Source of the DNA: Rhodovastum sp963804495
GTDB taxonomy: Bacteria > Pseudomonadota > Alphaproteobacteria > Acetobacterales > Acetobacteraceae
Direction of reading: 5' to 3'
DNA: 64,000 nucleotides
NCBI GenBank assembly: GCA_963804495.1
Contig: CAWDQN010000008.1
Coordinates: forward strand, 8,889-72,888
The translations under genes were made by a program, and so were the position numbers. Positions 9,020 through 18,220 of the stretch are shown here, piece after piece; position 1 is the stretch's first letter; each line of letters begins with the position of its first letter. The notes beneath the pieces are model-generated. The model saw nothing but the letters and a program-made list of their open reading frames with translations. It had not been told where the DNA came from and did not search any database.

Positions 9020-9793
9020 ATGAAGGCGGTAATCCTGGCGGGCGGTCTCGGTACGCGCTTGTCCGAGGAAACAACCATGCGGCCAAAGCCGATGATCGAT
9101 ATCGGCGGCCGTCCGATCCTCTGGCACATCATGAAAATCTACAGCCAGTACGGTGTGGACGACTTCGTCATATGCTGCGGCTACAAGGGATACGTGATCA
9201 AGGAGTTTTTCGCCAGCTACGCGCTGCACTCCTCGGACGTGACCTTCGACCTGCGGCGGAATGCGGTCCAGGTTCACCAGAACAGCGCCGACAATTGGCG
9301 CGTGACCGTGGTGGACACCGGCGAACATACGCAGACCGGTGGGCGCCTGCGGCGGGTGCAGCACTTCCTGGATGATGACGACGCCTTCTGCTTCACCTAT
9401 GGCGATGCGGTCTCGGATGTCGATATCGCGCAACTGATCGCCTTCCACCGCGGCCATGGCCGGCTGGCCACGGTGACCGCGGTGCAGCCGGTCGGCCGAT
9501 TCGGAGCGGTGCGCACTGATGCCGGTGGCACGCTGGTGCGCGCGTTCGAGGAAAAGCCAGCCGGCGACGGCGCCTGGATCAATGGCGGGTTCTTCGTGCT
9601 GTCGCCCAGGGTCATCGACTACATCCCCGACGACCGGGAAGTCTGGGAGCAGGCGCCGATGTACAGCCTGGTGCGCGACGGCGAACTTCAAGCCTATCGC
9701 CATCCCGGCTTCTGGCACTGCATGGATACCCAGCGCGACAAGGTCAATCTGGAATGCCTGTGGCAGCAGGGAGCGCCTTGGAAAAAATGGTAA
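9020..9793 (+). CDS. rfbF: Glucose-1-phosphate cytidylyltransferase
   Basis: This enzyme (257 aa) makes CDP-glucose from CTP and glucose-1-phosphate, the first step of the CDP-3,6-dideoxyhexose pathway. The nucleotidyltransferase signature LAGGLGTRLSEET is at residues 6-18, followed by the conserved RPKPMIDIGGRPILWHIMK. WINGGFFVL and the C-terminal GFWHCMDTQRDK match the RfbF/DdhA subfamily rather than RfbA or GalU. The stop overlaps the start of rfbG (ATGG, 9787), so the two are translationally coupled. Confidence 0.95.
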   Translation: MKAVILAGGLGTRLSEETTMRPKPMIDIGGRPILWHIMKIYSQYGVDDFVICCGYKGYVIKEFFASYALHSSDVTFDLRRNAVQVHQNSADNWRVTVVDTGEHTQTGGRLRRVQHFLDDDDAFCFTYGDAVSDVDIAQLIAFHRGHGRLATVTAVQPVGRFGAVRTDAGGTLVRAFEEKPAGDGAWINGGFFVLSPRVIDYIPDDREVWEQAPMYSLVRDGELQAYRHPGFWHCMDTQRDKVNLECLWQQGAPWKKW

Positions 9794-10938
9794 CCGACCC
9801 GGATTTCTGGCGCGGCAAGCGAGTCTTCGTCAGCGGCCATACCGGCTTCAAGGGCGCCTGGCTGTCGTTGTGGCTGCAGAACCTTGGCGCTCATGTATTC
9901 GGCTACAGCCTGCCGCCGCCGACCGATCCCAGCCTTTACACCGTGGCAGACGTGGCGGCTGGAATGGCCGATGAGGTGATCGCCGATATTCGCGATCCCG
10001 GCGCGCTGCAGGCCGCCCTGCGTGCCGCCCGCCCCGACATCGTCTTCCACCTGGCGGCACAGGCCATCGTCCTGCGGTCCTATGCCGATCCGGTCGAGAC
10101 GTTCTCTACCAATGTCGTCGGCACTGTGTCCCTGCTCGAGGCGATCCGCGCGGTGGCCAGCGTGCGTGCCGTCGTCGTCGCGACATCGGACAAATGCTAC
10201 GAGAACCGTGACTGGGTGTGGGGCTACCGGGAGACCGATCCCCTAGGCGGACACGATCCCTACAGCGCCTCCAAGGCGGCGGCGGAGCTGGCGGTTGCGG
10301 CGATGCGCGCCGCCTATTTCAGCCCCGCTGTGGATGCGATCCACCACGTCCGCGTGGCGTCGGCCCGGGCCGGGAACGTGATCGGCGGCGGCGACTGGGC
10401 CGAACACCGCCTGATCCCCGACATGATGCGCGCCCTTCTGTCCGGCCGGCCCGCGGTCATCCGCAACCCCGACTCGGTGCGTCCCTGGCAGCACGTGCTG
10501 GAACCGCTGTCGGGATATCTCCGCCTGGCGGAGGCCCTGTGGCAAGACGGCGGCGCCAACGGTGGCGGCTGGAATTTCGGGCCGCTGGACACTAATGCCA
10601 GGCCGGTTTCCTGGATCGCCGACCGCCTGGGGCGGCTCTGGCCGGGCGCGCTGCCCTGGATTCTGGCCGGCGCACCCGGGCAGCACGAAAGCAGCTGTCT
10701 CCGGCTGGACATTTCGAAAGCGCGCGCGCGGCTGGGATGGGCGCCCGTGTGGTCGCTTGAAACCACGCTGCAGAGCATCGTTGATTGGTACCGCGCCTAT
10801 CTGGCCGGCGACGGCATGCGCGACTGCGTCAGCGTCCAGATCGAACGGTTCTGCCGCGACACGGATCCGTCCCGATCGGCGGGCCCCGGCGTACCGGCGG
10901 AGGCCAGCGGCCGCCTGGAACTGACAGGGTATCGCTAG
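9787..10938 (+). CDS. rfbG: CDP-glucose 4,6-dehydratase
   Basis: This extended SDR (383 aa) converts CDP-glucose to CDP-4-keto-6-deoxyglucose with bound NAD. The Rossmann motif GHTGFKG is near residue 19, the TSDKCYEN block near residue 135, and the catalytic YxxxK is in DPYSASKAAAELA near residue 158. I chose the ATG at 9787, which overlaps the last codons of rfbF; the open frame extends further up but inside rfbF. The C-terminus runs some 25 residues past the usual family end. It is immediately followed by rfbH. Confidence 0.94.
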   Translation: MVTDPDFWRGKRVFVSGHTGFKGAWLSLWLQNLGAHVFGYSLPPPTDPSLYTVADVAAGMADEVIADIRDPGALQAALRAARPDIVFHLAAQAIVLRSYADPVETFSTNVVGTVSLLEAIRAVASVRAVVVATSDKCYENRDWVWGYRETDPLGGHDPYSASKAAAELAVAAMRAAYFSPAVDAIHHVRVASARAGNVIGGGDWAEHRLIPDMMRALLSGRPAVIRNPDSVRPWQHVLEPLSGYLRLAEALWQDGGANGGGWNFGPLDTNARPVSWIADRLGRLWPGALPWILAGAPGQHESSCLRLDISKARARLGWAPVWSLETTLQSIVDWYRAYLAGDGMRDCVSVQIERFCRDTDPSRSAGPGVPAEASGRLELTGYR

Positions 10939-12291
10939 ATGGTGGTCGCGGCAGAGCCGGTCTCGGCGGCACCGGCGGAAGCGGATTTGCGCAACCGGAT
11001 CTGCGCCCTCGTTGGCGATTATGCGCGCCTGGCACATGCGCCCGGCCGCTTCGTCGCCGGCACCAGCCCTGTGCCGGTCAGCGGCAAGGTCTATGGCGCC
11101 GAGGAAATGACCGCACTGGTCGAGGCCTCGTTGGATTTCTGGCTTACCACCGGCCGCTTCAACGATGCCTTCGAGGCGCGACTGCGTGCCGTGTTGGGAC
11201 GCAAGTATGCCATGACGGTGAATTCCGGATCCTCGGCCAATCTGCTGGCGGTCTCGGCGCTGACGTTGCATCTGCTGGGCGAGCGGGCGCTGAAACCCGG
11301 TGATGAGGTCATCACCTGTGCCACCGGCTTTCCCACCACGGTCAACCCGATCCTGCAGAACAACCTCGTGCCGGTGTTCCTGGACGTGTCCATCCCGACC
11401 TACAACGCCGACACCGCACGGCTCGCGGAGGCGATCAGCCCGCGGACCAGAGCCATCGTGCTGGCGCACACGCTCGGCAATCCGTTCGATCTCGACGCGG
11501 TCATGCGCGTGGCCGCCGCGCACGATCTGTGGGTGGTCGAGGATTGCTGCGATGCGCTCGGCGCCAGATATGGCGGCCGGCAGGTGGGCACATTCGGCGA
11601 TGTCGGAACCTTGAGTTTCTATCCGGCGCATCACATCACGACGGGCGAGGGCGGAGCGGTGTTCACCGCCAGGGCACCGTTGAAGCGGGCCATGGAATCG
11701 ATTCGCGACTGGGGCCGCGACTGCTGGTGTGCGCCGGGCACCGACGGCACCTGTAAGAATCGCTTCGGCCATCAGTTGGGCGATCTGCCGTTCGGCTACG
11801 ATCACAAATATACTTATTCGCATCTCGGCTACAACCTGAAGCTCAGCGATATGCAGGCGGCGGTAGGCCTGGCACAGCTCGACCGGCTGGATGGCTTCAT
11901 CGCGGCACGGCGCCGCAACTTCGCGCTTCTGGCCGAGGGCCTGCGTCCTCTGGAAGAGGTGCTGATCCTGCCGCAGGCGACACCCGGCAGCGATCCGTCC
12001 TGGTTCGGCTTCCCGCTCACCCTGCGGGAGGAGGCGCCGTTCAAGCGCGATGAGCTGCTGATCCATCTGAACGCCCGCAGGATCGGCACCCGCCTGCTGT
12101 TCGGCGGCAATCTGGTTCGCCAACCCTACATGCGTGGACGTATATTCCGCAGCATCGGCGAACTGGCGCAGAGCGACCGGGTCATGCGGCAAACCTTCTG
12201 GATCGGTGTCTATCCCGGCCTCGGCGATGCGGCGATCGACTACATGATCGACACGATCACCGGTTTCGTCCGCGCATGGACCGCTCCTTGA
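10939..12291 (+). CDS. rfbH: CDP-4-keto-6-deoxyglucose 3-dehydrase (E1, PMP/2Fe-2S)
   Basis: This DegT/DnrJ-fold enzyme (450 aa) removes the C3 hydroxyl of CDP-4-keto-6-deoxyglucose using pyridoxamine phosphate and an iron-sulfur cluster. The position of the Schiff-base Lys of aminotransferases is His here: SFYPAHHITTGEGG, His231. That replacement is the hallmark of the RfbH/DdhC/SpnQ dehydrases. Cys residues in VEDCCDALGA and DWGRDCWCAPG are candidates for the cluster ligands known in this subfamily. The known reaction needs an electron-donating reductase (DdhD/RfbI), which I do not see nearby. Its 3' end overlaps the next gene by 16 bases. Confidence 0.93.
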   Translation: MVVAAEPVSAAPAEADLRNRICALVGDYARLAHAPGRFVAGTSPVPVSGKVYGAEEMTALVEASLDFWLTTGRFNDAFEARLRAVLGRKYAMTVNSGSSANLLAVSALTLHLLGERALKPGDEVITCATGFPTTVNPILQNNLVPVFLDVSIPTYNADTARLAEAISPRTRAIVLAHTLGNPFDLDAVMRVAAAHDLWVVEDCCDALGARYGGRQVGTFGDVGTLSFYPAHHITTGEGGAVFTARAPLKRAMESIRDWGRDCWCAPGTDGTCKNRFGHQLGDLPFGYDHKYTYSHLGYNLKLSDMQAAVGLAQLDRLDGFIAARRRNFALLAEGLRPLEEVLILPQATPGSDPSWFGFPLTLREEAPFKRDELLIHLNARRIGTRLLFGGNLVRQPYMRGRIFRSIGELAQSDRVMRQTFWIGVYPGLGDAAIDYMIDTITGFVRAWTAP

Positions 12292-13109
12292 GCGGGCTGC
12301 CGCCCGTGCAGCAGTGTGCACGCGATCGGTGCAAGGCCATCCGCCACCGTATCGCCCTGCTGTCACATGCCGCCAATTCGGCGCATTATGGATCTTCGCT
12401 GTCCTGCGTGGAAATACTGGATGCGATCCTGTCGGTCGCCAACCTGCCATTCGCCGAGCCGGAAAGCCGCGACCGCGTCGTGCTGTCCAAGGGCCACGCG
12501 GCCATGGGTTTCTATGCCGCCATGGCAACGCACGGGCAGCTCGATCCGGCCCTGCTGGAGAATTATCTGAATAATGGGTCGGCGCTCTGGGGCCATGTCA
12601 CCCGTACCACCCGGGCGCCCGCCATTGATGCCAGCACCGGTTCCCTCGGCCATGGCCTGGGCCTGTCGGCCGGATTTGCGCTGGCCGATCGCCTGCAAGG
12701 GTGCCGGCGCCGCGTCTTTTGCGTTTTGTCGGACGGCGAGCTCAATGAAGGCTCCACCTGGGAAGCCGCCCTGTTCGCCGGCCACCACGCGCTGTCGGGC
12801 ATCGTGGCTGTGCTCGACTACAATAAAATCCAGGGCCTCGATTTTACCGCCGACGTGATGGCGCCCGAACCGCTCGCGGCCAAATGGCGGAGTTTCGGCT
12901 GGAACGCCGCCGAGCTGGACGGACATGACAGCGAAGCCCTCCTGGCGGCCCTGGCACGGCCGGCAGGCGATCGGCCCCGAATCTTCATCGCGCACACGAT
13001 CAAGGGCAAGGGGATCGCGCGCATCGAACATACGGTCGCCTCGCACTATCATGCGGCCGCCCGCACCGATGCCGACCTGTTCGCCGGCCCGCTCCCCGGC
13101 CATGCGTAA
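12276..13109 (+). CDS. Transketolase-like enzyme, N-terminal (TPP-binding) subunit
   Basis: The protein (277 aa) matches the first domain of transketolase. It has the substrate/TPP His segment LSKGHAAMGFYAA, the GSLGHGLGLSAGFA loop, and the thiamine-diphosphate motif SDGELNEGSTWEAALFA ending in the DYNKIQ Asn. The usual GDG is SDG here. It overlaps rfbH by 16 bases and the C-terminal subunit by 8 bases, so the two halves are made together and should form an alpha2beta2 enzyme. Its place after rfbH suggests it transfers a ketol C2 unit onto the 4-keto sugar to make a branched chain, rather than serving the pentose phosphate pathway. That role is inference. Confidence 0.88.
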   Translation: MDRSLSGLPPVQQCARDRCKAIRHRIALLSHAANSAHYGSSLSCVEILDAILSVANLPFAEPESRDRVVLSKGHAAMGFYAAMATHGQLDPALLENYLNNGSALWGHVTRTTRAPAIDASTGSLGHGLGLSAGFALADRLQGCRRRVFCVLSDGELNEGSTWEAALFAGHHALSGIVAVLDYNKIQGLDFTADVMAPEPLAAKWRSFGWNAAELDGHDSEALLAALARPAGDRPRIFIAHTIKGKGIARIEHTVASHYHAAARTDADLFAGPLPGHA

Positions 13110-14013
13110 CCGCATCATCGATCTCATCCTGGCCGAAGCGCGCGCCGACCCGCGCGTCATCTTCATGACCGGCGATCTCGGTTTCTCGGTCGTCGAGCCG
13201 CTGCGGGACCAGCTGGGCGCGCGCTTCGTCAACGCCGGCGTGGCCGAGGCCAATATGGCGACCATGGCAGGGGCGATGGCCCTGTCGGGTTTACGGGTCT
13301 ATCTTTACTCGATCGCTCCCTTCGTCACTCTGCGCTGCATCGAGCAGATCCGGAACGATGTCTGTTATCAGGGCGGCGACGTGCGCATCGCGGGCATCGG
13401 CGCCGGCCTGTCGTACGGCACGTTGGGACCGTCGCATCATGCGCTCGAGGATGCCACGGTCATGGCGGCGTTGCCCGGCATGATGGTGGTTGCCCCCGCC
13501 GGGCGCGAGGAGCTGGATGCCATTTTCGCGGGTGTCGCGGACCGGCGCGAGCCGGTGTATTTCCGTATTGGTCGCGAAACCGGCCCAGCCCTGGACCCAC
13601 CTGCTCTTTCGCCGGCCGCAGGGGCCTGGACGGTCCGCGACGGCAGCGCGGCGACCGTGTTGGTCAGCGGTGCCGTGCTGCAACTCGCACTTGCCGCTGC
13701 GGCGAACCTGGCCGCCGAAGGGCATATGATCCGGGTAGTGAGCGTGCCGGTGCTGCATCCCTATCCGACCGAATGGATCGCGCCGCTGCTGGCCGGGCGG
13801 GCGGTCCTGACCGTCATCGAAGCCTATCCTGGCAATCCGCTCGAGGTCGGCACGCTGAGACTGCTGGTCGGGCAGGGCGATATCCGCTACCATTCCATTT
13901 CTGTGGCACACCGGTTTGCCGGAACCGTGAACAGCCACGAGACCTTGCGCGTCGAGCTGGGCCTCAGTGTCGCGCTGATCGCCGATGCGCTGCGCCGGTT
14001 GCTGGCGGCGTGA
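13102..14013 (+). CDS. Transketolase-like enzyme, C-terminal (pyrimidine-binding) subunit
   Basis: The protein (303 aa) supplies the Pyr and C-terminal domains of a split transketolase. FVNAGVAEANMATMAGAMAL (about residues 36-55) holds the conserved Glu that activates the TPP pyrimidine. SYGTLGPSHHALED is the substrate-facing loop. The C-terminal domain has VLVSGAVLQLALAAA and VIEAYPGNPLEVG. The ATG at 13102 lies inside the end of the N-terminal subunit gene (8-base overlap). Length and domain limits agree with other two-gene transketolases found in polysaccharide and antibiotic sugar clusters. Confidence 0.88.
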   Translation: MRNRIIDLILAEARADPRVIFMTGDLGFSVVEPLRDQLGARFVNAGVAEANMATMAGAMALSGLRVYLYSIAPFVTLRCIEQIRNDVCYQGGDVRIAGIGAGLSYGTLGPSHHALEDATVMAALPGMMVVAPAGREELDAIFAGVADRREPVYFRIGRETGPALDPPALSPAAGAWTVRDGSAATVLVSGAVLQLALAAAANLAAEGHMIRVVSVPVLHPYPTEWIAPLLAGRAVLTVIEAYPGNPLEVGTLRLLVGQGDIRYHSISVAHRFAGTVNSHETLRVELGLSVALIADALRRLLAA

Positions 14014-14244
14014 CGGGACCATGTCCATGACCCGGATCGCAATATCGGGAGCACCCCGGCAGATCGTCGCGATTCTCACACGACCGGTCGCGGCCGACAC
14101 GGCCATCGGACCGGTTCGGTGCGGCCGGGCTGTTTGTCTCGGCCAGCGGGTGACCGTCAACGAGGCCTGCCCCTTGCGGCGGCCTCGGGCCGGGTTGGGC
14201 GCACGACATGCAACAGGCTCCGGATACGCAAAAGGACACTCCCC

Positions 14245-16059
14245 GTGCTGGATATTGGCCACCTTCTGCTTCGTTCGATGGCGCTCCCCGGCTTTTCCGA
14301 CATCATCGCGCGGGCCACGAAGGACAATCCCGGGTTCCTCCGCGACCTCGTGGCGGCGCTATGGGATCACGGCCGGCATGATGAGCTGCTCGATGTCTGC
14401 ACGCTGATCCTGCGCGATGCCCCCGACGACCTGCCGGCATCGCTGCTGTCCGTCCGCGCCCTTGCCGCCCAGGGGCGCATCGAACAGGCGCTCGAACGAT
14501 TGCTGGCGATGCGACAGCGGGGGCTGGACGGAGACGAGGTGGTCGCCGAGCTGCGTGCGCAGTTGGTAGCGGCAGCGGCGGTCCACGGCAGCTGCCTTCA
14601 ATCCGGCGCATTTGAACGCGCCGTGCAGATCTGCGATCTGCTGGCACAGCTCTGTCCGGGAGTCTTCCTGTTTCAGAAGGCCCGGCTCGACACGCGGGCG
14701 ATGTTGCAGCGACAACATGCGACGGAGTTGGTCAGGCTCCACTGGGAACACCTGAATGCGCTCGTTGAGCTGGCATCCGCCTGTCAGCAGCAGCAGGACA
14801 TGACGGCGGAACTGCAATGCCGCCTCGACATCTACCGCCATCCGCTCGACGGCGTGCGGCACAGCGTGTTTCGCGTGCAAAATCTTGCCGCCGCACTCCG
14901 CCTTGTCCTGAATATCGATACCGACGTGTTCGATACCGAGAGGCTTTGTCTGGCACGCGAACTGCTGGCGGCGATTCGGACGGTTCCGGTCACCCCGGCG
15001 GCGGATGACGGCACGGACGAAGGCGAACCCGCTTGCTGGGAGCATTTCCAGCGCCGGCTGCTGGCGACGATCGATCTGGACACCGTCTTCGGCCCTCCGG
15101 TCGACATGCGGCCACCGCTGCCCATAACCTTCGTCTCCTCGGCGGGCGTGCCGATGGATTTGCCGGCGGTCACAGCACGCAGCCGGGAACTGGACGCACG
15201 GGTCGTGTTCGCAACTTCGGCATCGGAGGAATATTTCTTTCGCTACGCACGGACCTACGTATCGTCGATCCTCGCCGCCTGCGATTGCAACGCCATGATC
15301 TTCATCTGCCTCTGCGCCCCGCAAAATCAGACACTCCGCATCGTCTCCGACCTGGGCATCAATGATCCCCGCCTGATTTATTATTCGGATAACTTCGATC
15401 CCAATGCGCAAGATTTCACCATCTTCAGGCCGAGCGGCGGCAAGCCGGTGAGCGTTCCCGCCGCGTATTATGCCTCCGCGGCGCTGCTGCACATGGACCA
15501 CCTGCTGCAGCACCTCCGACTGCCGGTTTTCGTGACCGGAATCGACACCGTGCTGCAAAGGGGAGTCGCCGACCTGATCGAGCGCTTCCGTCAGGCCGAT
15601 GTGGTTTTCAACAGGGCGGGGCCACACTTCGATCTGGGATGCCAGCTGGTCAACAACCTCGTGCTGACCTATCCGACGGCAAACGGGCTGCTGTTCGTGC
15701 AGTTCCTGAAGACGTACCTTGGCAGCCATCTGGCGGCGCCCGTCCAGGCCACCTTCCTCGACCAGCTCGACCTGCACATGGCCAGGCACCACGTCATACG
15801 CAACGGCGTGTTCCCCGTGATCGGGTATTTTGACGAACTGGACATCAACATCGCCATGTTCAACCGGCTCAACTATCGTGCTCATCTGGACAAGATGCGC
15901 AGCTACCGGTTCCTGAACATGTTCGTGGGCGCCTTCGTGGAAGAGCGGCTGACCGCCGAAGACGTTGCCACGGAAGACCCGCCGGGGCAGAGTTGGCCGG
16001 ACTCCCGGCAAAGCGCCCTGGCGGTCGTCACAGCCGATACCGGCCCTGCCGGGTCCTGA
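14245..16059 (+). CDS. Two-domain protein: TPR-like N-terminus and putative glycosyltransferase
   Basis: I place the start at GTG 14245 (VLDIGHLLLRSMALPG), which has AAAGGAC about 8 bases upstream; the product is 604 aa. Residues 1 to about 260 are helical and repeat-like (DLLDVCTLIL, LPASLLSVRALAAQG, ALERLLAMRQRG), resembling TPR-type scaffolds. From about residue 320 a second part begins (ARVVFATSASEEYFFRYART) that looks like a nucleotide-diphospho-sugar transferase fold. GIDTVLQRG and YFDELDINIAMFNRLNY could carry the metal-binding acidic residues. It probably adds the sugar made by this cluster to a surface glycan or protein. The 231 bases before it hold only a short frame (14027 on) that I do not accept. 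Confidence 0.6.
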   Translation: MLDIGHLLLRSMALPGFSDIIARATKDNPGFLRDLVAALWDHGRHDELLDVCTLILRDAPDDLPASLLSVRALAAQGRIEQALERLLAMRQRGLDGDEVVAELRAQLVAAAAVHGSCLQSGAFERAVQICDLLAQLCPGVFLFQKARLDTRAMLQRQHATELVRLHWEHLNALVELASACQQQQDMTAELQCRLDIYRHPLDGVRHSVFRVQNLAAALRLVLNIDTDVFDTERLCLARELLAAIRTVPVTPAADDGTDEGEPACWEHFQRRLLATIDLDTVFGPPVDMRPPLPITFVSSAGVPMDLPAVTARSRELDARVVFATSASEEYFFRYARTYVSSILAACDCNAMIFICLCAPQNQTLRIVSDLGINDPRLIYYSDNFDPNAQDFTIFRPSGGKPVSVPAAYYASAALLHMDHLLQHLRLPVFVTGIDTVLQRGVADLIERFRQADVVFNRAGPHFDLGCQLVNNLVLTYPTANGLLFVQFLKTYLGSHLAAPVQATFLDQLDLHMARHHVIRNGVFPVIGYFDELDINIAMFNRLNYRAHLDKMRSYRFLNMFVGAFVEERLTAEDVATEDPPGQSWPDSRQSALAVVTADTGPAGS

Positions 16060-16068
16060 GCGGCGACC

Positions 16069-16995
16069 ATGGGACGGATTGCCATCCTGGGGGCCACCAG
16101 CCACCTCGCCAAGGATCTGATCGCGAGCCTTGCCGGAGATCCGGGAGCGGAGGCGGTGTTGTTCGCCCGTCATCCGCAGGAGGTGGAGCGCTGGGCAATG
16201 CAGGCCGGATTTGGCGGCCGGTTCCCGGCTTCCGATTACGCGGCGTTCGGCGGCGATACGTATGACGCCATCATCAATTTCGTGGGCGTCGGCGACCCGG
16301 CCCGGATCGCGCAGACCGGCAGCGGCATCTTCGACATCACGCTGCGCTTCGACCAGCTTGCGCTAGATTACCTGCGTGACCGGCCGGACTGCCGCTACCT
16401 GTTCCTCAGCAGCGGTGCCGTCTATGGGGGAACGTTCGAGCAGCCGGCGGAGGCGGCGACGCCATCCTGTCTGGCCATCAACGCGCTGCCGGCACGGGAA
16501 TACTATGCGGCCGCCAAGCTGCACGCCGAATGCAGGCATCGATCGCTGGCGGCGCTTCCGATCATCGACATCCGGGTGTTCAGCTATTTCAGCAGGACCC
16601 TCGATCTGTCCACCCGTTTCTTCATGGCAGACATCCTGCGGTCCATCCGCGCGGGCCGGACCCTGGAGACGACGGCCGAGCCGATGGTCCGCGACTTCCT
16701 GCATCCCCGGGATTTTGCCGCTCTGGTCCGCAACCTTCTGGCCGCGCCAGCCGCCAATGCCACGGTCGATTGCTACAGCCTCGGGCCGGTGGCAAAGGAC
16801 GTGCTGCTTGCCAGGATGCGGATGCAATTTGGTCTTGACTATGTATTTGTCAGCCCGCCGGCACTAGCCAGCGGTGGCGGCAAGAAGCAGTATTATTCGC
16901 TCAACCGGAAGGCGGCCGAATTCGGCTACCGGCCGGCCTGTTCCTCGCTGCAATGCGTTGTCGAGGAAGCGGCCTGTCTGCTGGCAGCCGGTTGA
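16069..16995 (+). CDS. NAD(P)-dependent epimerase/reductase (extended SDR)
   Basis: The product (308 aa) has an N-terminal Rossmann motif, ILGATSHLAKDLI (residues 5-17), and an SDR active site with Ser-Ser in FLSSGAVYGG and YxxxK in YYAAAKLHAE. These features fit 4-keto reductases that finish deoxysugar nucleotides (abequose, paratose, tyvelose or yersiniose type). It is the last gene of the cluster and starts 9 bases after the preceding gene. The likely substrate is the 4-keto product of the upstream enzymes or its branched derivative. The stereochemistry at C4 cannot be read from sequence. Its 3' end lies only 26 bases from an IS. Confidence 0.8.
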   Translation: MGRIAILGATSHLAKDLIASLAGDPGAEAVLFARHPQEVERWAMQAGFGGRFPASDYAAFGGDTYDAIINFVGVGDPARIAQTGSGIFDITLRFDQLALDYLRDRPDCRYLFLSSGAVYGGTFEQPAEAATPSCLAINALPAREYYAAAKLHAECRHRSLAALPIIDIRVFSYFSRTLDLSTRFFMADILRSIRAGRTLETTAEPMVRDFLHPRDFAALVRNLLAAPAANATVDCYSLGPVAKDVLLARMRMQFGLDYVFVSPPALASGGGKKQYYSLNRKAAEFGYRPACSSLQCVVEEAACLLAAG

Positions 16996-17118
16996 GAACA
17001 GCGACTGGAGCCGGCCATTTAGGCGTCGCCCAATAATTCTCGAATCGGAAAGCCCTGGGCGGGACGTGGCAGGGATAGGGGATTCCGGCGCGGTTCGCTG
17101 GGGACGTAGACTCTCCGG

Positions 17119-18061
17119 ATGGTAGATGCATCTGCGTTTGGCGAGCGCTATGCGGCGGTTCGCCGTAGCCTGAACGAATGTGGGCGTCGGCTGTTCGCGG
17201 CGGCGGAGGCGCGGAGAGCCGGGCATGGCGGGGTCAGCGCAGCGTCGCGGGCCACGGGGGTCGCCCGCAGCACGATTGGTCGCGGTCTGAAAGACCTCGA
17301 TGACCCAGGCGGGCTGTCCGGCGAAGTGCGACGGCCCGGCAGCGGCAGGCATGCACTGACCGTCACCGACCCGACATTGCTCGACGACCTGCGCCGGTTG
17401 TTGGAGCCGGCGACGATGGGCGATCCGATGCGGCCGCTACTGTGGGTTTCGAATAGCCATGCGAAGCTGGCGGCCGCACTGTGCGAAATGGGTCACCAGA
17501 TCGGCAAGAGCAGCATCCCCAAGTTGCTGGGCATCGTGGGCTATCGCCGCCAGGTCAACCGCAAAACCCTCGAAGGCAGCCGCAATCCCGATCGCGACGC
17601 TCAGTTCGAGCATATCAACGCAGCCGTCATCGCAGCCCAGGCGGCGGGGCAGCCGGTAATTTCGATCGACACCAGGAAGAAGGAATTGATCGGCCCCTGC
17701 AAGAACGTTGGCAGCGACTACCGACCGCAAGGCTGTCCCGACCAGGTCAAGGTTCATGATTTCGTCGATGCCGAGCTTGGCAAGGTTGTGCCGTACGGCG
17801 TCTACGACATTGCGGCTAATGCTGGCTGCGTGAGTGTCGGAATCGATAACGACACAGCACAGTTCTCAGTCAACTCGGTCCGCCGCTGGCTGGATGTGAT
17901 GGCCCGGGAGCGGTATCCGACGGCCGACCGGTTGATGATCACGGCAGATGGCGGCGGCTCCAACGGTTCGCGCGTCCGGCTATTCAAGGTGGAACTACAG
18001 AAGCTGGCCGACGAAACCGGCCTGACGCTCCAGATCTGCCACTTTCCGCCCGGAACATCAA
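17119..18061 (+). pseudogene. ISAzo13-family transposase, 5' part
   Basis: This is the N-terminal 314 codons of a DDE transposase. The helix-turn-helix region AASRATGVARSTIGRGLKDL is near residues 35-54. Catalytic Asp residues lie in ISIDTRKKELIG and ITADGGGSNGSR. The frame breaks at HFPPGTS, where the family continues with KWNKIEHR. After 18061 the DNA is intron and the frame soon ends. Joined to 21966-22228 it makes exactly 402 codons including the stop. Confidence 0.9.
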
Positions 18062-18174
18062 GTAGAGTTGACGACAGGCGCGGTGGCTGTAGCCTCCCGG
18101 TGGGTCGTTGGCGGCGCTTTCGCGGCGCCCCCTCAGTCCGGGCTGGCCTGGCTCCGTCTCCTGTCGCCGCTCGT

Positions 18175-18209
18175 CAAACCGGACATGCAGATCGCCCGCA
18201 TCCGGCTTT
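18175..18209 (-). ncRNA. Group II intron domain V
   Basis: On the minus strand AAGCCGGATGCGGGCGATC continues into TGCATGTCCGGTTTG, a 34-nt hairpin with the catalytic AGC triad at its 5' side, a GCGA tetraloop and a bulge near the centre. It lies between the maturase stop and the intron 3' end, as expected. The following sequence can pair as domain VI (GACGAGCGGCGACAGG with CCTGTCGTC). Confidence 0.85.
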
Positions 18210-18220
18210 CACCCGCGTCA

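Noticed and set aside
10243..12528. 761-codon minus-strand frame opposite rfbG-rfbH
   Set aside because: rfbG and rfbH have clear active-site motifs on the plus strand. The frame crosses gene borders without any homology.
14027..14244. Short frame starting MSMTRIAISGAPRQIV before the glycosyltransferase-like gene
   Set aside because: It has no family features and would run out of frame into the next gene. The AAAGGAC site favours the GTG start at 14245.
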